Positions 37,501-51,312 of a stretch of DNA of 64,000 bases are shown here, one piece after another. The stretch comes from Crotophaga sulcirostris. Taxonomy: Eukaryota; Chordata; Aves; Cuculiformes; Crotophagidae. Each line of letters starts with the position of its first letter. The stretch's first letter is position 1. The stretch lies in NCBI GenBank assembly GCA_013397455.1, contig VYZB01000076.1, forward strand, positions 1,495,525 through 1,559,524, given 5' to 3'. The notes below the pieces were generated by a model. The model did no database searches, was not told where the DNA came from, and saw only the letters and a program-made list of their open reading frames with translations. The position numbers and the translations under genes were made by a program.

Positions 37501-40500
37501 AAAGATGCTGTGTGGTTTTCTGCTAAATATCTGTGTCCCACCACATTCCCTCCCCATGATAAAATTTTCTTGGGGGCCCATCACTGGCTTCGAAGCTCCT
37601 TGTGGTAGTGGAGTGGCAAAATCAAACCACAACAGAAGGAAAAATCAAAACTTAGAGGACACAAGACCGACACTGAACTCAGCTATTTACTTAAAATTTT
37701 GCCAAGGAGGGAAACACAAAGTTGTTAATGATGGTAACACTGCAACCCAGAAGTTAGAGCTTTAGCCCGCTCCTGTAAGGGGTTTGCTCTAGTTTCCAAG
37801 CAAGATCAATATTCAGAATAAAGATGAGTAGGTGCAAACATGCACCAACAGTGACCTCCCAATTTATCCAAGTTGGGACCAATGCACACATTACTGTTTT
37901 CTTTTAAAAGGGCAGTCATGTGACTCATTTTTTAAAAGCAAATGTTAATTTGCAGATCTTTTACATCCCAACATCCAGTCTGAAAGCAGGTGCCTGTAGA
38001 CATTGACTTAGCCACAGCTTCATTAAAGACAAAATCAAGCAGCTTGGGTCTTTAGACCACATTGAGACTGTAGAATACCAGAATGTCCTCCCAGTTTACC
38101 ATGTCCAGAACCCCCTTCTGATGTCAAAACTTATTGTGCAAATGCAAGAAGCTTGATGACCAGGACAATGAACTATGAACATAGGACTCTGCCACCCAAA
38201 ACATATTTTCCTCTAACCTCTGAAAAAAAGTCTCCCTTGTTCTCTCCTGCCAAGGTTACATCTACGTTAGCAAGTTGTGTGATGCAGTTGGAGTACCTTC
38301 AACTTTGTGGACTGCAATCTGAGGCTGCGGTGATGATCCAACATTGACACGAGATGGGTTTCAGGTTTTGTCTGGTCATCTGGACTGACTGCCCAGTAGT
38401 GGCTGGAGCACACTTAGTGCAGTCCTGAAGCACACCATTTGGTGAAACCAGACTAAACATCTGTTTTTCTTTCATCCAAATGGAAGGCTTTTTTAGGGAC
38501 CTTAGGAAGACCTCATCCACACATGCCAAGACCTCTCTGTGACACAAACCAAAGCACAGTAAATGAACACAACAAGGAGAATCACTTTAAAAGCATAATT
38601 CCAGTCTGAACTACATCATTAATGACAACACGTTCTGAGTGAGGGGGCATCTGCCCTAGTTTAGCTAATCAGAAGTAGGTTTTAAGGACAATGTCAAAAA
38701 ATGGACAGATTCTGATGCACTGAAGTCTGTAAAAGCTGATGAGACCTCACAAGGGTCACCTTTTTTACCATGGGTGCAATCCATTCTCCATTGTAAGGAA
38801 CATCCTTTTTTCTTTCACTTGTCAGAAGGATATGGAGAAGGCTGAACCATTCAGTCAAATGCTACTGTCATGAGTTTTGCCAAGCAACACCAACAGATCT
38901 AATTGCTGACTAAAACCTGTTTCAGGCTGAAGTTCAGCCTGAGGAAATGAAATCTTTCAAAAAAAATTTTAAGACAAAGTCTAGGAAAAAAAATAATTAT
39001 CTATTATACCGTGGCTGTGCTGAATTACAAACTTAAAATATAAAGTCATGGGTGTGGAGCTGTATTTGAGCCACTGGCTATTGAAAGCTGATGTTACCAC
39101 ACGCTTTTATTTATGCATTTGTTACCCAATTAGGGAAATGGCATGCAAAAAAAGAAACCTTTCAAAGGCTTCACGTAGGGCTATATGAACGGAAAATACT
39201 TAACGTTATTTGAAGTCTAATATGTTTTATTGCATTTGCTTAGTGAGTACTATGGGAAGGGCAAAACCATGAAACAAATCAGCCCTTCTGGATTCTATAT
39301 TTTTTTTTTTAAGAAGTAGCTTTATGGAAGTTTCGTAACAGGCTTAGCATCCCATAAATAAAGGAGAACTTCAGGAACTGGGGATTTTACTGTGTCACTG
39401 GTGTATTCTCACACACACACTATGACATTGTACAAATAACAGTTATGGCCTATTGAGGGAACTGGAAAGCAAGCTGGGACACTTCTGAGCTTAGGAGAAA
39501 GACGACGTGAGCATTCCAGAGACAGTAAATACTCCAGAAACCCCTGACATGGAAATTCTTTCTGCTTTCTGAAGACTAGGGACAGTGATCATCCCTAGAG
39601 AGATTTCTGAGTGACTGAATTAAATCCTGAACTCCAAATTTCATATGTTTGTTTGTAAACTTCATATGGAAAGGATTTTAGCTGCTACTGAAGTGTAAGA
39701 TGTTGCATTAGGTATCTTCTAGAAAAGCTCTGGACTACTTCCAAGATCTTCAGCTAGAATTAACCTCCATAAAGACTGTGCTATCCTACCTGTTTAAAAT
39801 GTCATATGCAGTCAAATATGATGCCTCTCTATGTAATGGATATGCACTAAAAGGGTGAATAATTGATTGTGAGTTAAGGCTGGCTGTGGCCCTCATGTAT
39901 CTTTATTTTGTTGAATTATATGCCTATATACATGACAGTCATGACTTTAAAGATGATTAAAATATCCAATCTGCAAAACAAGAGATACCTCTTCGTTGTA
40001 GAAAAATTCTCAAAAAAGTTAAGAGTTTAGCTGTTTTTCATGCTGGATTGTCAGACATAGGATAGCATATTAAAAGATAAAATAATTAGCATTTATGCTA
40101 GGTAACAGTTTACTTTGTTTGTATAAAAAAAAGAGAAAAAGGCAGGATTGACTGCTGCAGAAGGAATAAAAAGTATGCCAAGCAAAGAAATCACGATTGT
40201 GACAGTGTATTATTTAATCTGAAGCGAGTGAATCCTTGAAGGGAAAAAAAGTTTTATATAGTTCAAAAAATATAATAGCTCCTTCTTTAAAAAGAGAAAA
40301 TAATTAAGGATTTTGATGAAAAAGATGTATTTTTCTTAGTGGCCTCTGATACTTTGAGTAATTGGAATGAAATAGTTATCAGTCATGTTCATATAGGTTT
40401 ACAAGGGGAATATTTTAGTATCTGTCTGTATAAATATCAGAATTTTTGCTTTTATCTAACCGCTCAGATCATATGCTGCATAAAACAAAGACGTACTAAA

Positions 40501-41643
40501 CTGATACCTTCTTATTTGAAAGTTATGTAACAAAGCTTTCTAATCATTCTCCTATGCCAAAAAGTCTAGGACTTTCAAGATATGTGTCATTTTGTCAGCA
40601 GAATACACAAATATTCTGAGGTTTATTCACCAGAACTGGTTTTCTAATTGTAATGCTACTGACAGGAACTTAAAAGCTTTTCCAGCTTCTAAAGGTCACC
40701 TCTGTATGTTGGGTGAGGATTTCTCAAAATTAGTCTTTAAATTGGTTGAAGGTGATGCAGGTGTGGATGATGGCAAAGCACTTTTGTTAACTGAATGCTA
40801 CATAGTTTTCTTTTACAGTGTGCTAAAAGTCTTTCTGTGGCGTAATCTTAGAGCAGTTTCATTTTATATGCTGAGTTTTCTGAAATGACGCATTCTCTGC
40901 AGAAAGTGTTATGTCAAAGAATTGATGACAAATTCTTTTGGTAACTTTAATCTAAGAAACACACCAGAACAAAGCACAAGGTGTGAGAAGGGATTAATGC
41001 AGTAACATACCGCAGCTCTCAGAAACCTGACTTCACATTTTTGTGCCATTAAATAAATTTTCAGACACCTCTGGTGGAAAAAATATACATTTTCAGTATC
41101 CCATAAGTATGACTTAGGGGCTGAAATGTGATAAAAGGCTGGAATTGTGTTGGTTTATATTATGTAACAAGAATAATATGTATTGAGAGATTCAGTAGAT
41201 AATTATATATCTGAGGGAACTGTGAATTTACACCTAAAACTTGCAGAGCTCTGCTTAAACCATTTTCTGGTATTTTTTGCGTAGTTATCCTTATCCTCTC
41301 TTTCCATCCAAAAGGTGATCACGTCATTTCAATTGCTCTTGCAAAGCCCAGAATTTTTAAATCTTTCCTGGCAACTCTACCTACATCTTCAAAGCCCCAC
41401 CACAATTAGTTACTATGGCATCCTTGTGAAACACAATAAGTTACTGGTATTTTGGAATCTGGGAAGAAATTAGAGGTGACATACAGGAAGGACATTCAGA
41501 CTTCACCAATGACTCCCTGAAGACTTGAGATCCTAGTGGTCTGAATACTTCCATCGTGGCATGGTGTTGGCCTTAATCAGGTGTTACTTGGGAGGTGAGG
41601 ATAACAACTTCATGAGGGCAGCTCAGGAGCTGGTAGCTTTCCA
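31572..41643. other. Intergenic, no gene recognised
   Basis: About 10 kb, AT-rich, interrupted by one tiny CR1 tip (32572-32633). Pyrimidine- and purine-rich runs lie at 34798-34860 and 34951-34980. The stretch 32995-33185 is dense in homeodomain/POU-like words (see findings). Open frames are of chance length. Confidence 0.6.
32572..32633 (+). mobile_element. CR1 3' tip, ATACTGTG-tail type
   Basis: Reads taggttggacttgatgatct then caaaggtcccttccaacctt and ends taatactg tgatactg tgatat. It is only the last 62 bp of a CR1, severely 5'-truncated. Confidence 0.88.
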
Positions 41644-42465
41644 CCACAGAAACACAGAATTACAGGATCCCAGAATAGTAGGGGTTGGAAGGAACCTCTG
41701 GAGGTCATCTAGTCCAAAGTCCCTGCCAAAGTAGGTTCACCTAGAGCAGGTTGCACAAGAATGCATTCAGGTGAGTTTTTAATATCTCCAGAGAAGGAGA
41801 TTCCATAGGCTCCATGGGCAGTCTGTTCCAGTGCTGTCACCCTCACAGTAGAGAAGTTTTTCCTCATATTCAAATGGACCTCCAGTTTGTACCCATTGCC
41901 CCTTGTCCTGTTACTGGGCACCACTCAAAAGAGTCTGGCCCCATCCTCTTGACACCTGCTGTTTAAATATTTATAAGCATTGATAAGGTCCCCTCTCAGT
42001 CTTCTCTTCTCCAGGCTAAACAGTCTAAGATCACTTAGCCTCTCCTCATAAGAGAGATGCTCCAAACCCCTGATCATCTTTGTGGCCCTTTGCCGGACTC
42101 TCTCTAGTAGTTCCTTGTCTTTCTCCAACTGGGGACCCAAGAACTGGACACAATACTCCAGATGCAGCCTCAGTAGGGCAGAGTAGAGGGGGAGGATAAC
42201 CTCCCTCAACCTGTTTGCTACACTCTTCTTGATGTACCCCAGGATACCATTGGCCTTCTTGGTCACGAGGACACATTTCTGGCTCATCATCAGCTTGCTG
42301 TCTACCAGGACTTCCAGGTCCTTCTCTGCAGAGCTTGTTTTCAGCCCGGCAGCCCCTAATCTGTATTAGTGTGTGTGGATTATTTGACCCTAGGAGCAAG
42401 ACTCTGCTCTTGCCTTTTCTGAACTTCATTAATCCCCACAAGGGCATATTGCTGGCTCATGGTTA
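41644..42465 (-). mobile_element. CR1 LINE fragment with end of the reverse-transcriptase frame
   Basis: The longest CR1 copy here, about 820 bp. On the - strand a decayed ORF2 C-terminus is readable from 42290 to 41925: [58 protein letters not shown] and [13 protein letters not shown]. An in-frame TGA at 41926-41924 interrupts it, and the frame continues with SNRTRGNGYKLE. Upstream (42450-42290) the reading frame is broken by indels. The 3' tail, near 41650, is of the ATTCTGTG kind and diverged. The copy is inactive. Confidence 0.93.
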
Positions 42466-45400
42466 ACATAACCATGTACCTTATTAGCATATTAATGAAT
42501 GGCACATGTCTTCAGACAGAGGACAGCAGGGTGGCTGCACTTCATTTCTCACTGACAGCCTCCCTCAGTAGTAGCACCTACCAGGGGATCTCCAAAAGTG
42601 CAATGACTATTTCTTGCACGTTTTTCCCACAAAAAGGATTTTGTCTCAACACAGTCGAAGTGTTCTCCAGGCATCTCATCACATAAAAGTAGAGAACCTT
42701 CTTGTCACTCAGAGATGTTCACCCCACATCCCAGACACAGAAATAGAGGTTTTTTTCATAAGAAACTGTTTTTAAATATCACAAAAAAACCCCAAAAGAT
42801 CTATATCAAAGGAAAAGAGCATGAGAGAGCTGTAAAAAAACATTCTGCAGCTGTTGGTCTCAGTTCTCAGCTCTTGACCATTTCTCCCTGTTTCACAACA
42901 ACTGCTGCATAGACCTTGTGGCAGATTTCCAAAATCTTCAACAGAAGCTGGTTTACCCTGTGAGAAAATCCCAATTTCACTCTTATTTCCAGTTTCAGAA
43001 GAAAACAGCACCAGCTTCTGGCAGATTTAACCCACAATCTACTAAATCCTGAGAAGGCTTTCTAAAATAACCTGGACTTTGCCATGGAGAAGTCTGTACA
43101 TGAAGATCAGCAGAACTGCAGCAGCATAACCCAGAGCAGTGAGGACATGAGGCAACAGTACGGCTAAAACTGCTCAGCTGTGGCATGAACATTGCACTGT
43201 CTGTCCTCTTACAGACAGCAGCCTTTCAGACCACTCAGGCTGGGGCAAAATCTGAATACAGGTCAGCAGCATGTTACATGGAGTGGAGGACCACTGAAAT
43301 TCTCCTAGCTGAGCAGTTTCTGTAGGGATCCTGTCTTCACATGTCTCAGATGTATCAGTACAAGACAAGAGCAGTAGTTACTCATTTCTTGGGTTATGAG
43401 TGATTTTACACTTATTATTCTCGGTACTTTGAATATTTGCACCATCCATTTAACTAATCAGCAGTATCAGCCATCAGAGGAAGGGACAATGATCAGTAGT
43501 GATGCTTTGACTTGGAGATCTTTCCTAAACATTATCAGTATCCTACTAGAAGCCAGTTACAGGAAGATTATTTCTGTAAAATGAGAACGGGACACAATAT
43601 GATACAGAAGCATATTAGCAGAAAGGTCTTCAAGGAAAAAGTCCAAGATCATTAAGAATACTAAAAAGGATTATATGTTAAAACAGGCACTCAGATGCTC
43701 CTCTAGAATTGACGTTTATCATTATTTGAACTATTACATAGTAGGAAGAATTATGTTGGAATCATATAGAAACACATTAGACTTAATCTTAAAAAATCTT
43801 CATTGATGAGAGAAACACCAATGAATACCACTTACGTGATTCTGCTCTACTGCAAAGATTATCATATGCTGCATCAGATAAAATGAGAGAAGAGGACAAG
43901 AATGTGTAGAAATGACTGTTTGAAACCAAACACACAAAAAATCCAAAACATGCACATTATGGAAAATTATGTGAATGCATAAAATAGTGGGAGTTTGCAA
44001 ATAGTTGTGTTTCTCCTAAGTGTCCTGGTGCCTTACCCCCAAAAAACCCAGAGACCTGTGTTTGTGTCCTCTCCCTGTCTTGTGGAAGACAGGTCCTCAG
44101 CCAAGGTTGAAAGCATTCACATTCTTCCTCCTCTGTCATGGTGTGGGCATCCCTGGTATCACACCGGGGAGCATGAGACACTTGGCAGTCCCGCTGCTCT
44201 TGGATCTACTCAAATACTTTTGGGGGTGAGCTGACATACATTCCAGCTTGGAAGTTTGGTCCTTCTTCCCCAGTACCTCACATTCCCAACATGTACCTCC
44301 TACTCCAAGGTTTTAATGCTTTATCTCATTTGCTTGTCCAACAGTTTCTACCTCTTCTTCTTCCATCTTCTAACTTCGGCAATGCTTTTTTGTGCCATAG
44401 GACCTTCCTGAGACTTAGCTCAGCCATCCTCTCACTGGTCCATACCCAGTTGTCTTTTTATTACTCCTCAATACCTCAGCCCTATGAAAAACACACATAA
44501 ACCAAAGAGAAAGGAAGTCAGTATCTCGTGTCCAAGAATAAAAGGTCATCCTCTCTTAAAGAGAAACAGAAACTGTTGGCCTTGAAAGAAAAAGTATGCT
44601 GGCTATCATCAGGCAGGAGTTTGTCTTTGTGGAGATTAAAGACAGTGACAGGAAAATGGTGATTCTCAATAGTGACTGTGATAATGCTTAAAGAGAGGAA
44701 TTCAAAAACATATGCTGAGTGGACAAAAGGAGAATAAAATGTTGTTCAGCAAGGGTTCAGCTAGTGGTCTTTAACAGCAACATTTATGAATATGAGCTTC
44801 TATTGTGGTACATATTAGAATGAAATACTCAGAAGTATCACACAGTTTAGAGCTAAATTTCTTCAGATAGCATTTTCTACATATCTGTTAAAGTTCTTAT
44901 TTCGTATTGCAGGCCGTGCTCTGGTTCTGTATGAACAGAAGGCTGCACTATCCCCACACCAAAACACAAGTCCTGTGGAATAACTCAGAATGCTGACTAC
45001 ACTATACAGGAAAATGTAGAAATTGGGAGGCCCTGGGAGAAAAGAGAGAAAGCTGTATTATGAAGAAAAACACCCTGAACAGAAAAATTATTTCAATGAG
45101 ATTGTTTTCCTTGAAGCAATGACAGAAGTTCTTTGCCAAGGAACTGTTCCTAAATATCCTGAGCCCCTCTGGCGACTGCTCTATACGGAGTACTGCAAGC
45201 TTGTTCCAACAGACAATGAATGCAGGCTGTCACCATCATGGATAAGAAATTTCTTTCTACAAATACAGGCTTGGGAAGTCAACAAGCAACCAAACCTAGG
45301 AATACAAAACTGGAATTCAGATCCCCTAAATCTTAGTCCACCGCTTTGCACAGTGACCTGCCATTTTATCTCAGCCTAAGTTCCTACACCATCCCAATCC

Positions 45401-48400
45401 AACAGCGTTTGCATGGGACTCAAAGGACAGTCCAGTAGCTTAGGATTCAGAGCTTTCACTTCCCAAACAGCACTAGTAATTGAGCAATTTGCAAAGCTGT
45501 TACTCTCATGCCCCTGTGACCTCTGGTCTAAAGGAGAGGATGTTCTTGGGTAACTGTGTAAAAGGTATTTAAGGAGTCCACCGCATAATTTAGTTTTTAA
45601 TGGTATGTATAAAAAATGAGAATTTGGGAATTCCTGGGAATTCCACTGTTGAAAATGGATGATAACCAAAAGCCATAATACTGATTTGTTCATTTTCAAT
45701 GAGCAAATTTCAGCTGAGAAATGTAAAACCACATAATTTTGTCTTGATTTGAAACTAACTTGCCCCTTGGCTTTTCTTTAGTACCTCAGATGCGACTTAT
45801 ATTCCCATTTTTCTCATGGACCTGGATATCCCAGAAAGATTGCTTTCAGCATTGCCTGTTGCCCCCACAACACATTGTATGACCTTAATGACGCAGGCGA
45901 TAACCTGATTGAAAGTAATTTGAACAAAGAAATAAAAATGTTTCAAACAAAGCTGTCTTGATACAAATCAGCCACCTCTGAAATCTCCTAATAAAATAAG
46001 TGTAATTTTTTTTGCCTAGATATTTTTTTATTAAGAAAATAAATCATACTAATTTTTTTTACTAGCCTGACCTACATCAAGAAAGAAATGCAGTGCTAGA
46101 TAGGTGTTTCATTATTAGAGTTTAACTGGAAAGTAAATCTGATAATTTTCCTTTACTGGCTACTATTTTCTTTGAAACGTATTCAAAGAACTGATAATTT
46201 ATACTGAAGTGATAGAAATCCAATAATTTAAAAGTTATCTCTGGGAAATGAATCTTTTGTCAAACATTAGTGATTTAGAACAAGTCTGACATAGTTCATA
46301 TTCATATCAAATCTCTATTAATTTTTCTGTTTCAGTTTTTCTGTCATGTATATTACCCAGTGTAGATGCCAACTACAGCTTATATGTGCTCAGCTTTCAT
46401 GAATTTTTCCTTTTATGTTCATGATGAATTTATAAAGCAGTCTATAATGAAAATTCACTGTAAGAGAAAATCTTACAAGGTATTTTTATGGAGTATGTCA
46501 GAAGTTTTACAGTTTAAACTGGAACGCAGTAACTGTGAAGTCATTGCCATACCCATGGAATATTTCAGTCATCTGTCCACAAGATGCAAAAGCTGGATGA
46601 AAAAGGATTTTAAAAAATATTAAAAGAGATTTCCCCTTTCTCAAGAAGGAACAGAAAAAAGATTCTGAGATTTAGAGACTACCACTGATACCAGCTGCCT
46701 GTAAAGATAATGGCAACGGAATATGGCTGAAGGATTTGATTCATTGTTTTCTGTTTCCTTTGGTATGTAGACACAGATAAAAAGAAACCACAGTACAATG
46801 ATGGAACTAATGACAGTCTCCACGACGCTTGGAAATCCCCTTCCAAGCAAACAGCAAAAGCACAAAGAGCACTGCCACATGATCTTTAAGCTAAAAGTCT
46901 CTACCTTGAACATGAGGGTTGCAAGGTCGCACAATATAGGAGAATGCATGATCTTGTGAAAATAGCTCACAGGCCAGCTAGAGATTTATATATTTAAAGC
47001 AACACTTCTGAATACCTACCCATAACCCTCAACCAGTTGTTGCAGAACAGAAAGCACTAGTACACTTGCTCATAGTTAAATATTCTGCTTAATGAAGCCA
47101 TCCATCTTATAATTTCAGACTCTAAGTGGGCTGGAAACCCAGTCACAACTGAGTTGCTGCTGTAATCAAGCTTTGAGATGCACAGGCAATGTCTGAATGT
47201 TTGCTGGAGGGGATCATCATCATCATCATAATTTGATCTGTCCCTGGTTTGGTTCAGTGCATAAATCAGCAGATTGGAGAGAGGAAATTTAGATCTCCTT
47301 TGGGAGGGTTCATGAAGGAGTAGGACAGAAGAAGGGAGTGGAGTAGATTCTTTCCTGGGCAAGAAACTGCAGGACAGTTATGCAGCTTTTGAAACTATTT
47401 TTGGAAAGAGAGTGCTATTCCAGAGAACCACGGGATCTAAGTCTACCTGCAGTTTTTTTCCCAGTGCTTTAAGCTTGAGGAAAATAGGAAGGGAGGGAAG
47501 CAATTTGCAGAAGTAGAAGTCCAATGTAGGATCATAGAATACCTCAAGGTAGAAGAGACCCATAAGGATCATCAAGTGTAACTCCCAGAACTTACAGAAG
47601 TAGGGACCAAGTGAAGAGATGCATGACTTGGAAGGCCAGCTGGCAGTGAAGTTTGTGCCACAAAGGACCAGTCCCACATCAGAACTGGGAGTGTACCCTT
47701 CAATCTAATTTGTTCCACGAGTGGGAAGGAAAGGAGACCAGTAAACCAGCTCTGAAGGTAAGGTTTGGGAGGGCCAGCATAAAACCTTGTCCACACACTC
47801 AGACTCAGCAACCATATTTGATGCATTTCGGTGGTATGAAAACCTTTTCTGGCACCTTAACAGATTATATTTGAGATAAACTGAACAAGAGAAATTCTCA
47901 CTGTATTGAAATTGCTGAAAAAGTGCCAAAAAGTAATAGTAAGTTCCCTAAAGTATTTGTCAACATCAACAGAAATATCAACATTTGCAGAAATTCTTGA
48001 AGCCCTTTTGTGAGCCTTTTTGAATGCCTGCCCAGAAGAGCAAGGACTACATGCTGTCCTGTAGGGGAGCGCAATTGGTGGAATGATTGGTGGACTGATT
48101 AATCCTCTTTTTGAAGTGGGCAGAGTATGCAAAGCACCATGGCCTTTTGGGTCAGCAGGCTGGGCTGCATCCCGGAGCGGGAGAGGAGGAAACAGGCTGT
48201 GCCAGGAAAAAGGGTGGTGCAAACTGCTTCCCCTCTGACACAAGGAGGACGCTTGACACTGTGAGTCAGAGTTCCCAGGGCAGTTTAGCTATGCTTCTCC
48301 TTTATACAGGTTGAATTTCTTGGTGGAAAGCCAATGCCCTGGGATTGTTTTAGAGAGAAACAGTTAAATTCTTTTGTTAAAAGTATCTGCTCTGGGTTTC

Positions 48401-50550
48401 CTTTGGTTTAGGGTGGTAAAGCTTCTTCGCTGTAGTATACAGGGGTTGGAGCAGTCCCCCCTGAGATTCAACAATGCTAGTGTTTGAAGGGTGTTTTTCC
48501 ATTTAGCACTGTGGTACAACAAAGTGTAACTGTTTTATTAGTCAACTTTCCAATTTACTTAACAACTAAAAAAGCCTTTACGCTTCTTGCCTTGCCATTA
48601 TCTGTCTCTGTAGTGATCCTTCTGTTATGTAATTGTGAAACCTTACTAAATGTCTTGGAACTGATAACTTCTCCCGCTTTTTGGAGAAACTGGTATAGTT
48701 TCTCACTGCATTGATGGTAATAATAGTGTGAAAGTAAGCCTGAAGTATCCTCAGGCTTTACTATAATAAATATGCTTATTAAGGAGCCATCTACTATACC
48801 TGTGTATACTATCCTTATGTGTATATAGTGATAGGCATATTTTGCCCCTATAGGCAGAATTCTATTCTAGATATAAATGATTCCTAACTGCCTTGGATGT
48901 AGCTCTTTGGTTGCTATCTTTTCCTAAGCAGTGTATTACAATATCATAAGGGATTTGCATAAGCAGTGGAACGTACTGCAGAGCAGCTTAGAAACCCTGC
49001 CTGGCAGGAACAGAATAGAAGTAAATGGATGGGCTGCAAGAGAAATATGCAGCCAAACAGATGCTGAGAGGAATGGATGGAGAAATAATGACACCAGTTA
49101 AAAATATAATCCACTAATGACTCAGCTTCTACTCAGGCAGCTTCCTAACTATTTAGAATGCCATCGGTTCAAAAACCATGAGCTATCACATATGTATCTG
49201 CAAACCCACATGGTGAGTATCTTGGTTAGAGCAGTGGACACAAGAACCCAAGCATCTGTTTCTGACTTAGCTATAGATCTGCTGTGGACACCAAAGTAAA
49301 TTGAACACTTTATGTTCCCTTAACTTGTTCTTCAAACTAGAAAAAGAAAAAAATGTCTAGTTATGTCCTAAAAATAAAAGTCTTGCCTTTAAGGAGTTAA
49401 AGGAAAAGCAAATATGTTGAAAAACCACTAGCTCTTTTTGCTGTAGCTCCTAGTAAATTCCTCCCTGTAAGAAATGCCAAAACGAATTTAAAGTTCAGTC
49501 TCTCCTGGAAGTCTCTTGCTTTTGAGAAGGAGGGGAAAGGAAAGGCACCAGCCACATAAAGGCATTCGCTGTAGAACTGCAAATGAGTCTGCACAGTGCT
49601 TTATCCCTCACCAGTCCTCTTTGTCTCCTTCTCTTCTGACTGCATTCTTGGAACATCTTGTACATGAATTTATAAGACTATTTGTTTTATTGCCACATTT
49701 TTAACTGCATAGACCACATGGCAGCCTGAGAAATTAATTTGAAAGGAACAGCAAGCTGTGTTATTTTGGTTAACAACAATTCTAGCTAAAACTGAAAGCT
49801 GTGTGTTTTTCTCACATTAGGAATTTTTTTTTAAAAAAACATTACTTTGGCAGGATCAGGACATTAAAGGTAACTGAAAAGATGAACTGTGTAAAGACAG
49901 AAATGCTATCAAGCAGAGTTTAACTGGGAAGCACAGGACGCAGCATCGATTGCAAGTACTCATGAGTTTTACATATATTAAATATACAAAAGCTACCTCA
50001 ATATTCTTAAAGTGAAAAATAAGCTTCTTTTGTAACAACAATTATAAGCGAACATAGCACACCTGTTGATAAGAAGAATTAACATAAGCCAGAAAGATTT
50101 AGAACCTGAGTAATGCTTTTATTAAAAAACAAGCTGGAAGTCACAGGCTGTGCCTGGAAGGGAGTGTATATGGGTATCAGTGGAACACCGTGGGTGTAAA
50201 TAGCCCTTTGCAGGTAAGGTCCCTCCAGATCTTTCACTTCAGAAGGCAGCAGCACCGCTCATCTGCTAAAAGTGATGGATATGTTGCTCACCTGATTATC
50301 TGAGCAATGGCAGGGGATGGAAGCACTGCAGGCACAGGTCCTCCAGCAATCTTTTTGCACCAGCTAATATTTCAGTTGTGCTGGGTAAATTTCATTTCAC
50401 GGAAGAAGTGAGAAGCACCAGAGGACTAATCTAAGTACAGAGGTTTCATCAGCAGGCTTTTGGTTCTTGCAGACTGTGTTATTGGATGACAGGATCCATA
50501 AAACTACATTGTAAATAAGAAAGAAATTAACAAAATGATATCATTAAAAT
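42466..50550. other. Intergenic, no gene recognised
   Basis: About 8 kb, mostly AT-rich, with a GC-richer patch at about 48.0-48.25 kb and a (TCA)n run at 47216-47227. It contains one small CR1 tip (47529-47586). A 118-codon + strand frame at 45023-45379 has no recognised family. Confidence 0.6.
47529..47586 (-). mobile_element. CR1 3' tip (tentative)
   Basis: ggatcatagaatacctcaag, gtagaagagacccataagga and tcatcaagtgtaactcc resemble the reverse-complemented CR1 end, with several substitutions. Confidence 0.65.
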
Positions 50551-50640
50551 CACAGTATCACAGTATCACAAGGTTGGAAAGGACCTCTGAGATCATCAAG
50601 TCCAACCTATAAGGCAACACTACACCATCCCGTCATCAAA
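50551..50640 (-). mobile_element. CR1 3' tip, ATACTGTG-tail type
   Basis: cacagtat cacagtat cacaaggttggaaaggacct, followed by agatcatcaagtccaac and a shortened continuation ending near 50640. It belongs to the same subfamily as the copies at 24414 and 31336. Confidence 0.88.
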
Positions 50641-51082
50641 AATGGCAAACTGGCAAAATGGCAAACTAAAGTCTACTTGTTGGAGTCATTCAGATTCCCT
50701 TGAGATAAATGGCACAGAAAATTATTACAGAGAAAATATAGAAAATAATTACAGAGAAGAAATACAAGTTAGACACATTAGTTGATGAAAGAGAATAAGT
50801 TACAAGGTTTTTAAAGTATAGTTAGTAGAAATTAATAGAGAAGGTAAGTTTAGGAGTTGTAGGGCTACACTTAATGTTTCTTTGAGAATATCACTCCAGT
50901 CCCTAGCCAGAAAAGTTTGTGAGATTCACATTTTTTTATGAGAGGATACAAAATCTGTTGAGGAGAGTACTGGATGGATTTTTCCCATAAATATTTAAAT
51001 TATTTGATGCATCCATTTTATGCATTTTTTTCTAAACTCATTCATTTGAGTGGTACCATCTGTGATATGTTTGCATAAAATG

Positions 51083-51312
51083 ACCCGGCAATGACCCAGC
51101 AATATGTGCTTGCAGCCCAGAAAGCCAGCCCTATCCTGGGCTGCATCAAAAGAAGCATGACAAGCAGGTTGAGGGGCGTGATCCTCCCCCTCTGGTCTGC
51201 TCTCAGGAGACCTCAATTGGAGTACTGCATCCAACTCTGGGGCCCCCAACATAGGAAGGACATGGACTTGTTGGAGAGGGTCCAGAAGAGGGCCCCAAAG
51301 ATGATCAGATGA
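51083..51312 (+). mobile_element. CR1 internal fragment (reverse-transcriptase C-terminal part)
   Basis: Carries an uninterrupted 73-codon stretch of CR1 ORF2: AAQKASPILGCIKRSMTSRL, ILPLWSALRRPQLEYCIQLW and LLERVQKRAPKMIR. It stops at about 51312 without the CR1 3' end. Losing the 3' end is unusual for a 5'-truncating LINE and implies a later deletion. The frame is open but only a scrap of the enzyme. Confidence 0.9.

Noticed and set aside
45023..45379. A 118-codon + strand open frame
   Set aside because: No family similarity, no promoter or splice context, length within chance expectation.
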